Shown here one piece after another: positions 35,150 through 46,358 of a DNA stretch of 64,000 nt. Made by a program: the position numbers and the translations under genes. Numbering within the stretch: the first letter of the stretch is position 1; every line of letters starts with the position of its first letter. The DNA is from Adiantum capillus-veneris (Eukaryota > Streptophyta > Polypodiopsida > Polypodiales > Pteridaceae). The DNA lies in the NCBI GenBank assembly GCA_014529385.2, contig CM043970.1, positions 47,519,779-47,583,778 on the forward strand, given 5' to 3'. Below the pieces are notes generated by a model. It searched no databases and was not told the DNA's origin. It was given only the letters and a program-made list of their open reading frames with translations.

Positions 35150-35166
35150 TCCTTCCCTTCTTTCTT
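35150..35166 (-). promoter_or_regulatory. Gypsy-2 polypurine tract
   Basis: On the minus strand AAGAAAGAAGGGAAGGA lies directly before the 3' LTR TG. All 17 bases are purines. Confidence 0.9.
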
Positions 35167-35394
35167 GAATTTTGGCAAGATTCCAAAATTTCTGAAAAAT
35201 CCATTGTCTGGTTCTGATGTTGACAATCCATCTTCTGGTGGATTGTCAGAGTCTGACATTGAGAAGATGGTGAAGGATGCAGAGCTCTAGAAAAGAGCAC
35301 TATCTTTCGAGAGGCAGCTGAAAAGGCCAAGGTGGAGCTGTCATCTCTCCCTGCCTGCTGAGAAGAAAAGTCACCCCTGAATTCTGAGATAGAA

Positions 35395-36747
35395 CTACCC
35401 AGTATCCTTCCATTGGACCGTCTTCCTTTTGCCCTTGCTCTTTGACCGTGTTGGTGCCTGAGAAGTCCCAGCATCAGCATTCTCCTTCTGAATCAGTCGG
35501 TAAATGGCCTCCTGCTCAAGTTGATCCCGCCGGTCTGTGGTCATCTCTACCTCATAAGGTGTGAGAGAATGATAGGTTTTGGTGTCAGGATCATAGAGTG
35601 TACGCCTACCCTTGCTCAATTTGGTTCTGGCCAGTTTATGACAATGCGAAGCACTATGGATCCATCCTTTGAGAAGAGGCTGATTGGTTTTGACGCGAGC
35701 GTCGAAAAGAATCTCAGCCATCTCCCTGTACTGCGGTGCTAAACCCGGCTTTGCTGCAATGTCTTTCTCACGCAATTTGGAAGACTCGACCGTGAGCTGT
35801 AGTAGCTGATTAGTAATCTTAGTCAATCCTCTGACTTGAATCTTCCACTGGCTCATACACAACTGAATCCTGTGTAGCTCTTCCTTCATTGCCTGGATGT
35901 CATTGATTTGAAGAGCATCATTGAGAAATGTCTGCCAAGTCTTCCATTCCACAGTTGATCGCTCATACCAATCCCTAAGCTCATCAGTTATTTTGAAATA
36001 TGTGAGTCGATCAACTGGTTCTTAATGTTGAGGATACAGCGCTGGAAAACATCTTGGCAACTCAGTTTCTCTTGCTGGAACATCATACAAGAGAACTGGA
36101 GAATCATGCACAAATTCCAAGAAATTCAGAACTGCCTAGTTCTCTTGTTGCATCATCTTCCTAGTAATTCTTACTAGCTGGAATAGGGTTCGGAGAGTAG
36201 TTGCCTGTGCTCCTACTGACATTCGCGTTTGGGATCCTCTGCTAGTGGCTGTCTGGTCCTCTAGGATAGCTTTCACTCTCTGGTCCAAAACACCTCTGGC
36301 AATTTTCAGTTGTACCAGGACATCCTTAAGTTGGACCCTAACATCCTTCATGCAGCGGTAAGTTGGTTTGTTACCCAGCAGAAGTTCCAGTTCTAGAGCT
36401 AAAGAGTGACAATCTTTAGTAGACTGTCTTTGCCAGTGCGGGTTTACCACTTTCTCATCAGCATTGAGTATCCATTCTGGAACTCGTTCCAACAGTTGAA
36501 TTGTACTGGGATGCGCAGGTAGTCTGCAGGCTTCTTTATCACGGAAAGCAGCAGATTTCCAATGTTCCACCATTTCCTTGGCTCCCACATATGATCTTTG
36601 GAACCTTTCTAAATCAGTCCATAGAGCATCATCCTCCAGATACTGTCTGGTGATGGAGGCTTGTTGATGTCTCAGCTTCTTATTCAAAGTAATGAGCTGC
36701 AGTGAATGTTGATGATCATTCACTGGTCCTTCATCCTTAACCTTCAT
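35395..36747 (-). pseudogene. Gypsy-2 extra ORF-b (about 450 codons, two stops)
   Basis: One reading frame from 36747 to 35395 is broken by in-frame stops at 36136-36138 and about 36022. It follows ORF-a by about 65 bp and ends about 230 bp before the PPT. I do not recognise the family. It is mostly predicted helix with hydrophobic/basic heptads (LQLITLNKKLRHQQASITRQ; FQRSYVGAKEMVEHWKSAAF; MKEELHRIQLCMSQW), a conserved-looking RTLYDPDTKTYHSLTPYEVE near the C-terminus, then a basic tail (RSKSKGKRKTVQWK). There is no signal peptide or transmembrane segment, so an envelope-type glycoprotein is not supported. It could be a structural or nucleic-acid-binding accessory protein. Confidence 0.6.
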
Positions 36748-36813
36748 TTTCCCTTTAGCCTCTCTGCTGTGATGGGACTGATTAGTTGGCTCATCTCCAG
36801 TGTTACTGGGCTA

Positions 36814-36974
36814 CTGTTCTTCAGTCTGTTGATGACCCGACTGTTGTTCTGTTTCCTGTCTTTCCTGCTCTTCCTCAGTCTGGTCTGGTTGGTTTGGCTG
36901 TGACTGGCCTCCTTCATCTGGCCCTGTCCCACTAGTACCAGGTCCTGGGGGTGGAGATGGTGGTGCGGCATCAT
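36814..36974 (-). pseudogene. Gypsy-2 ORF-a, C-terminal tail (left of copia A2)
   Basis: When the copia A2 insertion and one target copy (ATCAT) are ignored, the ORF-a frame continues here without a break into a proline/glycine- then glutamine/glutamate-rich tail, ending in TAG at 36814-36816. The frame across the insertion site is therefore intact, which supports ORF-a as a real coding region that was interrupted late. Confidence 0.7.
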
Positions 36975-37296
36975 TGTAAAGAATGAGGATGCAAGAGAGC
37001 TACACAAGACAAGCACAAAGCACACAGAGATGGAAAGCTTCTTCTTCTTCTTCACAGAAAAGAGAGTACAAAATGACTAAGTGCTAAAGCTGAAAAATAG
37101 CACATATGTACATGCGGTCACTAAGTGTGAACTCGCTAGAAGCGTACTAGGCTGGCACTATAAGTGTAGTCCAGCTGTAGAATCATTGGCAGAGATCCTC
37201 CGTGTCGGTCACCTAATGCGCCAGTGAGTAAATGCCGTAAGCGGCCAAGACCCGTAGTGGATGCCAGCTCAAGGTGTAGAGCACGACATCTCAACA
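36975..37296 (-). repeat. Copia A2 3' LTR (322 bp)
   Basis: TG...CA LTR followed by PPT (37297-37311, CTCCCCCTCGAGCTC on the plus strand). Carries private changes such as CATTGGCAG and GAGCACGAC. Confidence 0.96.
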
Positions 37297-40200
37297 CTCC
37301 CCCTCGAGCTCTGCATGTTGTAGAGTCCAAGCATAGTCCGAAAACGTCGAAGCTTCTCAGCTCCGAGGGCCTTGGTAAAGATATCCGCTATCTGCTCCTC
37401 TGTGCTGACGTAGACCAAGTCGATGTCGCCCGCCAACACTCGCTCTCGAACGTAGTGGTAATGGACCTCTATGTGTTTGGTCCTAGCATGGAACACTGGG
37501 TTCCTAGCCAACTGCATGCTGCTGAGGTTGTCACAATGAATGACAATCTGCTGGTCCACCTGCACTCCCAAGTCCTCAAGTAATGTGCGTAGCCAAGCTA
37601 CCTCGCACGCCGCAACTGCTGCACCTCTGTACTCGGCCTCTGTGCTCGATAAAGCAACCGTAGGCTGCTTTTTGCTGCTCCAAATAACAGCAGCACTCCC
37701 AAAAGAGAACATGAAGCCACTCGTAGATCTCCTATCAACAATGCTACCTGCCCAATCTGCATCTGTATACCCATACAATGCTAATGGTGCATCTGCTGCA
37801 TAGAACAATGCATAGTCAAGAGTACCTTGCACATACCTAAGTGTGCGTCGTACTCCATCCAAATGTGGCTTCCTCGGAAGCTGCATGAACTGACTCTCCA
37901 AGCCTAATGTGTAGCTCAAGTCTGGCCTCGTGATAGTCAAGTAGATTAGACAACCCACCATCTTCCTGTACATATTGACATCCTCAACAACATCACCCTT
38001 CTCTGCACTCAGCTTTGCATTCACATCCAAGGGAATGGAAATCGGCTTACAATCAGCCATACCATACTTTGACAACATGTCCAAAGCATATTGTCTCTGC
38101 GACAGCCATACACCCTCTGGAGTCCTGATCACCTCAATGCCAAGAAAGTAGCGCAACTCGCCTAAATCTTTCATTTCAAACTCCTGTTTGAGAAGACCCT
38201 TCACATGGTCAATCTCCATAGCATTGTCACCAACAATAATAAGGTCATCTACATATATGGTAATGACCACAATCCCCACATCACTCTCACGTACATAGAG
38301 TGAATGATCAGCATGAGCTCTCCTAAAACCAATACTGACAAGATACTTGGCAATCCTGTCATACCATGCTCTAGAGCCCGGCTTCAAACCATACAAAGCT
38401 TTGAGAAGTCTGCATACATAATCTGGGTAACCTGGATCAACATAACCAGGTGGCTGATCCATATACACTTCCTCTTGCAACTCACCATTCAAGAAGGCAT
38501 TCTTTACATCCATTTGATGCATAATCCATCCTCTAGATGCAGCCACTGCTATGACAGCTCTCACAGTCGTCATCTTTGCCACTGGAGCAAAGGTCTCCTC
38601 ATAGTCTATGCCATACGTCTGTGCATAACCCTTTGCGACCAGCCTTGCCTTGTGACGCTCAATGTTACCATCAGCCTTATGCTTGGTTTTATACACCCAT
38701 TTACAGCCAATAGCTTTCTTGCCACTTGGCAATGGCACCAACTCCCATGTGTCGTTTGCTTCCAATGCAGCCATCTCTTCATCCATTGCATCATCCCAAT
38801 GCACATTTCCAACTGCATCCTCAAAACATGTGGGCTCCACATCCTGTATCACCTTAGCCATGTAGGCTTGGTGATGCGCTAGATACCCATCATAAGTCAA
38901 TTTCTGAACTGGATTTCTGACTCTATTAGATCTGCGCGGTCCTGGGTCACTCCTTTGCCCTCTAGCATCTTCTTGTACTTTCCTTACACCAGGTGTCCTG
39001 ACAGCCGGAATTCCAAATTCCTCATCAAGACTTTGTTCAGAACCATCTGAATCCATGTCTACATGTGAAAAACCTGATGATGCATCAACCATAAAGGGAG
39101 GTTCATCAACCTTTTCCTTTCCTTTTCGTGATACATTCCCTGTACCTGTTGGTGGAGTAACCTACGTACGTAGTCTACCATTCCATGGTTTCTCAACAGA
39201 GCCACGAGAAGAGGACTCTTGTGGTCCACTCAAAACCTGTGACTGTGGCCTCACATTTTGTACAACCACATCATCTTTTACATCAGCCCCAATAGTGCCA
39301 TGTGCATTACTGTACCAGCTGCTCATCTCATCAAAGACTACATCTCTGCTCACTCGTAATTCTCGTGTAGTAGGATTGTAGCACCTGTACCCCTTTTGTT
39401 CAAGGGAATATCCCACAAGAATACATTTCTCTGCTTTAGGATCCAATTTCCTACGCAACTCATCTGGTACATGCACGTAAGCTTTGCAGCCAAACACTTT
39501 CAAGTGTGCCAAATCAGGCTTTGTACCTGTAAACTTTTCCTCAGGTGTTACATCATGCACCGCAGCTGTAGGTGTCCTGTTCATAATGTACACAGCTGTA
39601 TTTACAGCTTCAGCGCAGAAATGATGAGGCATGTTCTTCTCATTCATCAATGCACGTGCAACCTCTGCAATGTGCCTGTTTTTCCTTTCTGCGACCCCAT
39701 TCTGCTGTGGAGTATATCTGCATGTAAACTGCCTGTGTATACCATGCATTCGCAGAAAATCTGAAAAATCATTGGAGAAGTACTCTCCCCCTCTATCTGA
39801 CCTCAATGTCTTGATTTGCATATCTGTCTCCTTCTCAATCATGACTTTGAAGTCTTGAAAGTGACCAAACACTTCACTTTTGTTACGCATGAAGTAGACC
39901 CATACTTTCCTTGTATGGTCATCAATGAAAGAGACATAATACTTGCAACCATGTATACTTGCAGTATCGGTTGGACCCCAAACATCTGTGTGCACCACCT
40001 CAAGTGGATTTTTACATACATTGCGCTCATGTGGAAATGAGCCCTTTGACTGTTTTCCAAACTGGCATGCTACACACACTTTATGCATACCATCCACCTT
40101 GAATTTGGGCAAACCTTTTACAATCTGTTTTGATTGCATGCTGCGCAATCTCTGCTCATTCACATGGCCAATGCGTTTGTGCCAAATGTCAACATCAGCC

Positions 40201-41618
40201 ACAACACCTGTGCCCTGTGCAAATAATGCAGCTTTTACCTCAGGCATGTCTACATTCAGCGTCAACATTCTGCCCACACATTTTCCCTCTGTGATCAGCT
40301 TACAGCCATTCTGGAAATCTTCTACATAACAGCCATTTGGATTGAAGCGAACCTGCAAACCCTGCTCAACCATTTGTCCAACAGAAACAAGATTCTTTGT
40401 AATGTTTGGGACATGAAGTACATCTGCTAAGTACTTTGATTTCCCACTCTTCGTATTTAGAGGTATGTCCCCTACATGAGCAATGGGGTGAGCTGTGTCA
40501 TCTCCTATCTGCACATAGCCTGACACATCTGGTTTGCGCATATCTCTAAACCACTCTCCACGAGACGTCATGTGATTAGAGGCACCTGAATCCACATACC
40601 AAACATCATCTTGGGTGGAATTCTCTGCAGTCATTGTATTCATTACATGTTGCATAACAAACATGCGCTCGTTTTTGCTGTCATCTGCATCTCTGCTAGT
40701 AGATGCATAGTGGCCTTGTTCTCTCTTTCTACTTGCTTTTCCCTTTGGACAGTCACGTGACATGTGACCTCTTTCACCACAAGTCCAACATTCTCTACTA
40801 TCTGGAGTATGTTGCTGCCTGCTTGATCCTGCACCACGACCTCTTTGACTCCCCCTGCTTTGAGACTGGTTTCCCCTGCCACCTGTATTGTTTTGATTTG
40901 ATTGACCTTCCAGAAATTGGCCCCTGCAACCCCTTGGGCCTCGACCACGACCTCTACCTCTACCTCTGTTGGAGTTAGAATAGAAGGCCTGTTCAGAATT
41001 ATTTCTGCCATGAGAAGAAGATGTGTCAAGGTTCTTCTCCTCAAGAATAAGCATAGAAATCAAATCTTGGAACACGGGGATGTCGTCTCTTGTATTCATG
41101 GAAGACCTAAAATGTACATACTCATCTCCTAGACCATCCAAGCATGCACGGACAATGTCATCGTCTTCCACTGAGACTTTAATAGATCCAAGAGCCTCAA
41201 TGATACTCTTGATCTTCAAGGCATAATCATTGATTGAGAGGTTGTTCCTCTTAACCTGATTTAGCTCCGACTTTAATTGAAGCTTCCTGGCCTTGGTGTT
41301 CACCTCGAACACTCTACCTAAGTTTCTCCATGCAATGGCGGGGGTTTCAGCATCCTGTAGATAGCCCATCATGCCATCTGTGATGCTCATAGACAGCCAA
41401 TACATCACTTTGCTCTGGCCTTGTTGCCAGTCCCTCAAAGCTTTCTTTTGTTCTACTGTAGCATTTGCCTCGGGAATCTCTGGTTCCTTTTCATTGTCTC
41501 CTTCTACATAGTCCCAATAACCTTTTCCTTTTAGGAAATTTGTTATTCTGAACTTCCATGCAGGGTAGTTATTTTTCTCAAGCTTCTCAGTAACAATCTG
41601 ATTGAAACCGTCAGACAT
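37269..41618 (-). pseudogene. Copia A2 gag-pol, one in-frame stop
   Basis: A 1,449-codon frame broken only by TAG at 39162-39164 (codon 819, between integrase and RT), where A1 and A3 have CAG. Domains: gag; zinc knuckle [14 protein letters not shown] at about 277-290; protease [10 protein letters not shown] (DSGA about 343-346); integrase with WHKRIGH and [16 protein letters not shown], a changed LRSDRGGEY, and [14 protein letters not shown] with [20 protein letters not shown] and YVDDL at about 1122-1126; RNase H with TDADWAGS, STEAEYRG and HCDNLSS. The last nine codons lie in the 3' LTR. Read-through or a single reversion would give a complete protein, so the copy is very young in coding terms. 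Confidence 0.96.
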
Positions 41619-41940
41619 CTTGAAGCACTAAGACAAAATAGCTGCAATGTGCAAAAACCTGCAAATCTGCTGAACCTGCTATCGTGGTTCCTGTAACGCT
41701 TTCTACACTCAACGAGTGTCCACAATCAAGCGTACATACAGCCACTGTACTTGTACAGTAAATCTCTGTATACTGCACTCTGGTCGTGGATTGCGAACGA
41801 AGGGATTGTGATGCTCTTGCTCTCTTAGCCTCTCTTGCCTGCACCAGGCTCTGATACCATGTAAAGAATGAGGATGCAAGAGAGCTACACAAGACAAGCA
41901 CAAAGCACACAGAGATGGAAAGCTTCTTCTTCTTCTTCAC
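41611..41940 (-). CDS. Upstream ORF in copia A2 LTR/leader, 109 aa
   Basis: Same peptide as the A1 upstream ORF: a lysine run, a hydrophobic segment (SISVCFVLVLCSSLASS), then a basic/neutral tail that crosses the primer-binding site. It ends in TGA overlapping the gag ATG by the ATGTCTGA arrangement. Identity between two separately inserted copies is expected from their shared recent origin, so it is weak evidence for selection. Confidence 0.4.
   Translation of the reverse strand: MKKKKKLSISVCFVLVLCSSLASSFFTWYQSLVQAREAKRARASQSLRSQSTTRVQYTEIYCTSTVAVCTLDCGHSLSVESVTGTTIAGSADLQVFAHCSYFVLVLQDV
41848..41859 (-). promoter_or_regulatory. Copia A2 primer-binding site
   Basis: TGGTATCAGAGC on the minus strand, directly next to the 5' LTR; initiator tRNA-Met type. 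Confidence 0.95.
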
Positions 41941-42181
41941 AGAAAAGAGAGTACAAAATGACTAAGTGCTATAGCTGAAAAGTAGCACATATGTACATGC
42001 GGTCACTAAGTGTGAACTCGCTAGAAGCGTACTAGGCTGGCACTATAAGTGTAGTCCAGCTGTAGAATCACTGGCAGAGATCCTCCGTGTCGGTCACCTA
42101 ACGCGCCAGTGAGTAAATGCCGTAAGCGGCCAAGACCCGTAGTGGATGCCAACTCAAGGTGTAGAGCTCGACATCTCAACA
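41860..42181 (-). repeat. Copia A2 5' LTR (322 bp)
   Basis: Matches the 3' LTR except at six positions. Shares GCCAACTCAAGG with the LTRs of A3, whereas its own 3' LTR has GCCAGCTCAAGG as in A1. Confidence 0.96.
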
Positions 42182-42186
42182 ATCAT

Positions 42187-44600
42187 CATCATCCTGTGTA
42201 TGCCCGACTTCTTGATCATCCTCCTCCTTATCAGCTTCATCTTCTTCTTCTTCTTCATCCTCCTCTGGGGATGTCTGCTGCTCAATAGAATCCATGATGG
42301 CTTGGTTCATCAGAGCATTGTTGAACTCACTCACCTTGTCCTGCAAATCACTTTGCAGACTTTCCATCAAGGACTTTAAATTTTCTAAATCAAAAATAGC
42401 ATTGCCTGCGGGGTTCAAAATTTCAGACAAGCTATTGTAGATGTATCTGTCCGTCAGCGAATGCTTCAGAGCTGTATGGTGAAATAGCAGCTTTCTAAAT
42501 TCTTCCCGCTTCGTTCTGAGCCCCATTTCAACTCGCTCGGCAGCTCTCGATGCTTCATTCCTTTGACTCTTTATGATCATAATTTCAGACTCAGCTTTAG
42601 CTAACTTTTTGTTCAACAACTCCTGAGCTCTTTCTGATTGAGCTTCCAATACTCTGTGTTGTATGTTCTGCACTTCCTCGGCTTTCTGGAGTGTGGCAAT
42701 CTGATGCTGTGCTTCTGCCAAGTCAGCTTTAAGCTTTTTAACTTCATCTTCTGATCCAGCAGCCTCCACCAATTGTCCCATACAACTGACAATGGTATTC
42801 CAAGAGGACTGTATCAGTACTGAACATCTGTCTTTGACCGTTGTTGGATCAGAATCAACTGGTTCATATATTGCCACATGAGCCACATAAGGTAGAGATG
42901 CATAATCAGTTTTGGTGAGTAAGAGATGCCCTCTTAATTTCTGAGTTTGCATTTGCTGTAACTTATCCTTTTTAACCAGTTGCAGAGGGTTTTGAGAAAT
43001 GATAGGAACTGTTTCAGACATAGTTGAGGACGCTGGACCTTTCCCCTTATCCAGTTGATTCTTGCCTTTGTCCCCTGACTGGTCTCGTACCTTTGCCTCA
43101 ATGACTGGCTTTACCTGATCTTTCCCAGTAGCACCAACTAACTGATCAGGCACAATTTGCTGAACAATATGCTGCTCCGTTTTACCTCTCTCAGCTTTCT
43201 CAGTGCTCACTGCCTTAACTTGGCTTTCTATTTGCTTCAGAAACTCATTGCTTTTTGTCAGTGTAATTCTTGGCTTCTTTGAACTGCCAGCTTCCACTGC
43301 AGTGGCTTTCCTTTTCAGGTCGTTGGAAATCGTTTGACTGTCCATTTCCTCGTCGTCTGAGGACAGTTCAATTTTCTTAGGTTCAGAAATAGGCTGCTCA
43401 CTCCAAGCCAGCTTTACCTGCTCATTAACATCTGCAGCAATAGCCCAATACAGAAATTGCCAGACATACCATGCCTTGAAAACAGTTTGAGATTTCAACT
43501 TGGTAGTCTGTTGAAGTACATTATGCGAGAGTATTTGACACAGGTTGATATGGACTTGTGGATCCAGTATCTTGGCCAACAGCATAGCAAATAATTTTTT
43601 TGACACATAAGTTGGGTTATTCTTAAGACTGACTGCTTCGGCTACAAACCTGTAAGTAGCGGAGGCTTCCAGTCCTGCTACTGGAACTCCTTGAGCACTT
43701 GCCTTGTGCTTCTTTTGAGCTGCTTCATCCTCCTTTAGAGCAATACTTATTTGCTGCGCAGTTGCCACCGATGGTTTAGGCTCATTGGGCATCCGAAATG
43801 CAAATGCAATGGCTTCTGGTGTCACTGACACCCTCCTATTATTTATCATAGCACTGCTGTTTTCTGCATCAAAGGAATCAAGAACTTGCTTGATCAAAAG
43901 CAATCCTTTTCTCTTGCAATACAACTCGCAGATCCCATAGTTGTAGCAGAGTCATTGCATGATCAGTAAAGACATATCGTTGGATTTTACTGTATGGAAG
44001 AACAGGAAGGCTTGCCTTTGCCTCTGCAATGATAGCCTGGGTTTCTTCAAGAGTTTCCTGCATCTTCTTTGAATGTTTCCATCTACCCATACATTGTGAG
44101 GTCGACGACGATGAAACAGGCGAAGGCGAAGAGGACTTACTTGTGTTAAATCCGTTGCCTGGTGTTGCTGGTAAGGTTGTCTGACAGTCAGCTGTCTCGT
44201 CAGAGGTTGAAGTTTGCGGCTGTAGTGAAGAAACCTCGGAGCTTGGCGATGGCGAATGGTTGACAGGAGGAAAACATCGCGTAGGAGATTTATGAGGAAA
44301 AATGCTAACTCTCCTGACTGTTATACGTGTTCGCTCCATAAAAGCTCCACCACTCGCCGCACCTAGACTTGTGTGCGTCGTTGCTGACGTGGAAAACATG
44401 CATTGGACAAGACTGCAACCCATCCTTGTAATAATTATCATTGGCATACCATTTGACCGTTGGCCACTTAAAATTTGGAAAATGTGTTCATACTGGTTTT
44501 GAACTGATTCCCACTCTGGCTGGACCATACTGGTACTGGTTCTTAAATCAGCCTGATCTGATTCTGCAGGTACTGGTTCTGAAGCTGGAACTGGTTGCAC
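42187..44600 (-). pseudogene. Gypsy-2 extra ORF-a (about 850 codons in total)
   Basis: Starts in another frame over the last 58 bp of the integrase frame (44600). It runs to about 43880, then continues after one frameshift (43924 to 42187) and ends beyond copia A2 at 36814. It has a Ser/Thr/Pro-rich N-terminus and a globular part (AMINNRRVSVTPEAIAFAF; YVSKKLFAMLLAKILDPQV; FKAWYVWQFLYWAIA). An acidic patch (ELSSDDEEMD), a basic NLS-like LKRKAT...SSKKPR, a long coiled coil (about 42830-42450) and an E/D-rich tail follow. The 'VSVTPEAIAFAF' segment recalls the domain of plant 'putative transposon protein' families, but that is by eye. There is no transmembrane segment or signal peptide. Its role is unknown. 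Confidence 0.65.
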
Positions 44601-46036
44601 ATGAAAAGACCAAAAATATCTGATTCTGGTATCTCTTGATCAACAACGTCCAGTTCGTTAGTGGCTTCTTCTAACCCAGTTTCTCTGGTCTCTGAGTAAT
44701 AAAGTTTGATCTTTGCTCCATTATATACTCCCAGCAACATCAGTCCCGATAAGTCTTTTAATCTGACTGTGCCATTGGAGAAGACCCAATCAACCTCAAA
44801 AGGTCCTGCCCAGGCAATCTTCAAATTCGGCTTCTTTGGACGCAGTCTTGACTGATATAGAAGCACTAAGTCTCCTTTCTGGAATTCTCGGACTTTAATT
44901 CGGAGATCATGCCATTGCTTCCTTCTTTGTTGAACAATTTTCTGTTCCAATATAGCTCTTTGCTTGAGTTCATCTAACTGCATCAGTTCATCCAGTCTTT
45001 TCTTAAGATTATGGTTGAAGTCTAGTCCATACTTTACATCCATTCTCAGAATGGGGATTATAAACTCCATAGGAACCACAACTTCAGTTCCATACACCAT
45101 TATGAATGGTGTCATTCCAGTAGTTACCTTATAAGCTGTCCTATAAGCCCAGAGAGCAGTCTGAAGCTTCAAATCCCACTGGTCTGGTTTCTTTTGTACC
45201 ACCTTAGTGAGAATAGTCTTAATTGTCTTATTGCTACTTTCAGCCTGTCCATTGCATCTGGGATAGTAAGGAGTAGATTTTCGATGCTTGACTGAAAGCA
45301 TATCCAATAGGATTTCCATAGTATCATTGATGAAGTGTGTCCCTTGATCGATCACAATTTCCACTGGACATCCATATCGGCAGACAATATTCTCAAACAG
45401 AAATCTTGCAGTTGACTTGGCTGTGTTGTCAGGAAGAGCCTTAGCTTCAACCCACTTGGTAACATAACAAGTAGCCATCACGATTTTTGGGAGTCACCTT
45501 CTTAAAAGGTCCCATAAAATCCAATCCCCATTTCATGAATACTCCCAATGGTTGTATTGGAATTAAGGGAGTCATGTCTGCAGCTGTTGGTCGGCCCATT
45601 CTCTGGCATATATCACAAGTTTTACAAAAGCTTCTAACATCAACAATCATTGTTTGCCACCACAGACCTGCTTGCAGAATCTTCTTATAGGTTACTTCAT
45701 TGGAAAAGTGTCCACCAAACTCTCCATTATGTGCCTCTGAGATAACTTGCATTCTTCCCTCCATTGGAACACATCTCCGAAGTATACCATCCACACCCAA
45801 TCGATAAAGTACTCCCCCAATGATGGTAAATTTCAGGCTTTTTATGATCAGAGCCTTCTTCTGATTCTGTTTCCAATCTTCTGGAAAGGCACCTTGGGAA
45901 AGCAATTGATAAATATCATACCATTCAGGATCCACTGATTCTTCTGCTTCTAACTGAAATAAATCAGCATCCACTGGTTCATCTCTCAGAGGTGATTCTG
46001 AATATCCTTCTGTACTTCTGGAAAGGAAGTCAGATC
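44543..46036 (-). pseudogene. Gypsy-2 integrase (left of copia A3)
   Basis: Two overlapping frames (45974-45447 and 45481-44543) form a Ty3/gypsy integrase broken by one frameshift at about 45480. The zinc domain has H(NGEFGG)H and CKTCDIC. The catalytic core has GLDFMGP, VIDQGTHF and NGQAESSNK for D-D-E, with YYPRCNGQ where PQ.NGQ is usual. A C-terminal SH3-like part (FQKGDLVLLYQSR, KIAWAGPFEVD) follows. No chromodomain was seen. Immediately upstream, the RNase H tail is cut by copia A3 at 46036/51215. Downstream it overlaps ORF-a. Confidence 0.9.
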
Positions 46037-46358
46037 TGTAAAGAATGAGGATGCAAGAGAGCTACACAAGACAAGCACAAAGCACACAGAGATGGAAAGC
46101 TTCTTCTTCTTCTTCACAGAAAAGAGAGTACAAAATGACTAAGTGCTATAGCTGAAAAGTAGCACATATGTACATGCGATCACTAAGTGTGAACTCGCTA
46201 GAAGCGTACTAGGCTGGCACTATAAGTGTAGTCCAGCTGTAGAATCACTGGCAGAGATTCTCCGTGTCGGTCACCTAACGCGCCAGTGAGTAAATGCCGT
46301 AAGCGGCCAAGACCCGTAGTGGATGCCAACTCAAGGTGTAGAGCTCGACATCTCAACA
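46037..46358 (-). repeat. Copia A3 3' LTR (322 bp)
   Basis: TG...CA LTR with the PPT at 46359-46373. Confidence 0.96.

Larger units (their letters stand above)
36975..42181 (-). mobile_element. Copia element A2, full length (5,207 bp)
   Basis: Same family and orientation as A1 and A3. LTRs 36975-37296 and 41860-42181, target duplication ATCAT at 36970-36974 and 42182-42186, intact primer-binding site and PPT. The two LTRs differ at six positions, more than those of A1 or A3. It is inserted in the aspartate run near the end of Gypsy-2 ORF-a. Only one stop codon spoils its polyprotein. Confidence 0.97.

Noticed and set aside
39396-39764. Antisense frames conserved in all three copia A copies (for example 122 aa at 11775, 39396 and 48446)
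   Set aside because: They lie opposite integrase/RT coding sequence; their conservation follows from the conserved sense gene and recent copying.
35395-44600. Envelope-like (env) protein as the identity of Gypsy-2 ORF-a and ORF-b
   Set aside because: No signal peptide, transmembrane helix or cleavage site can be seen; both look cytoplasmic or nuclear and coiled-coil.
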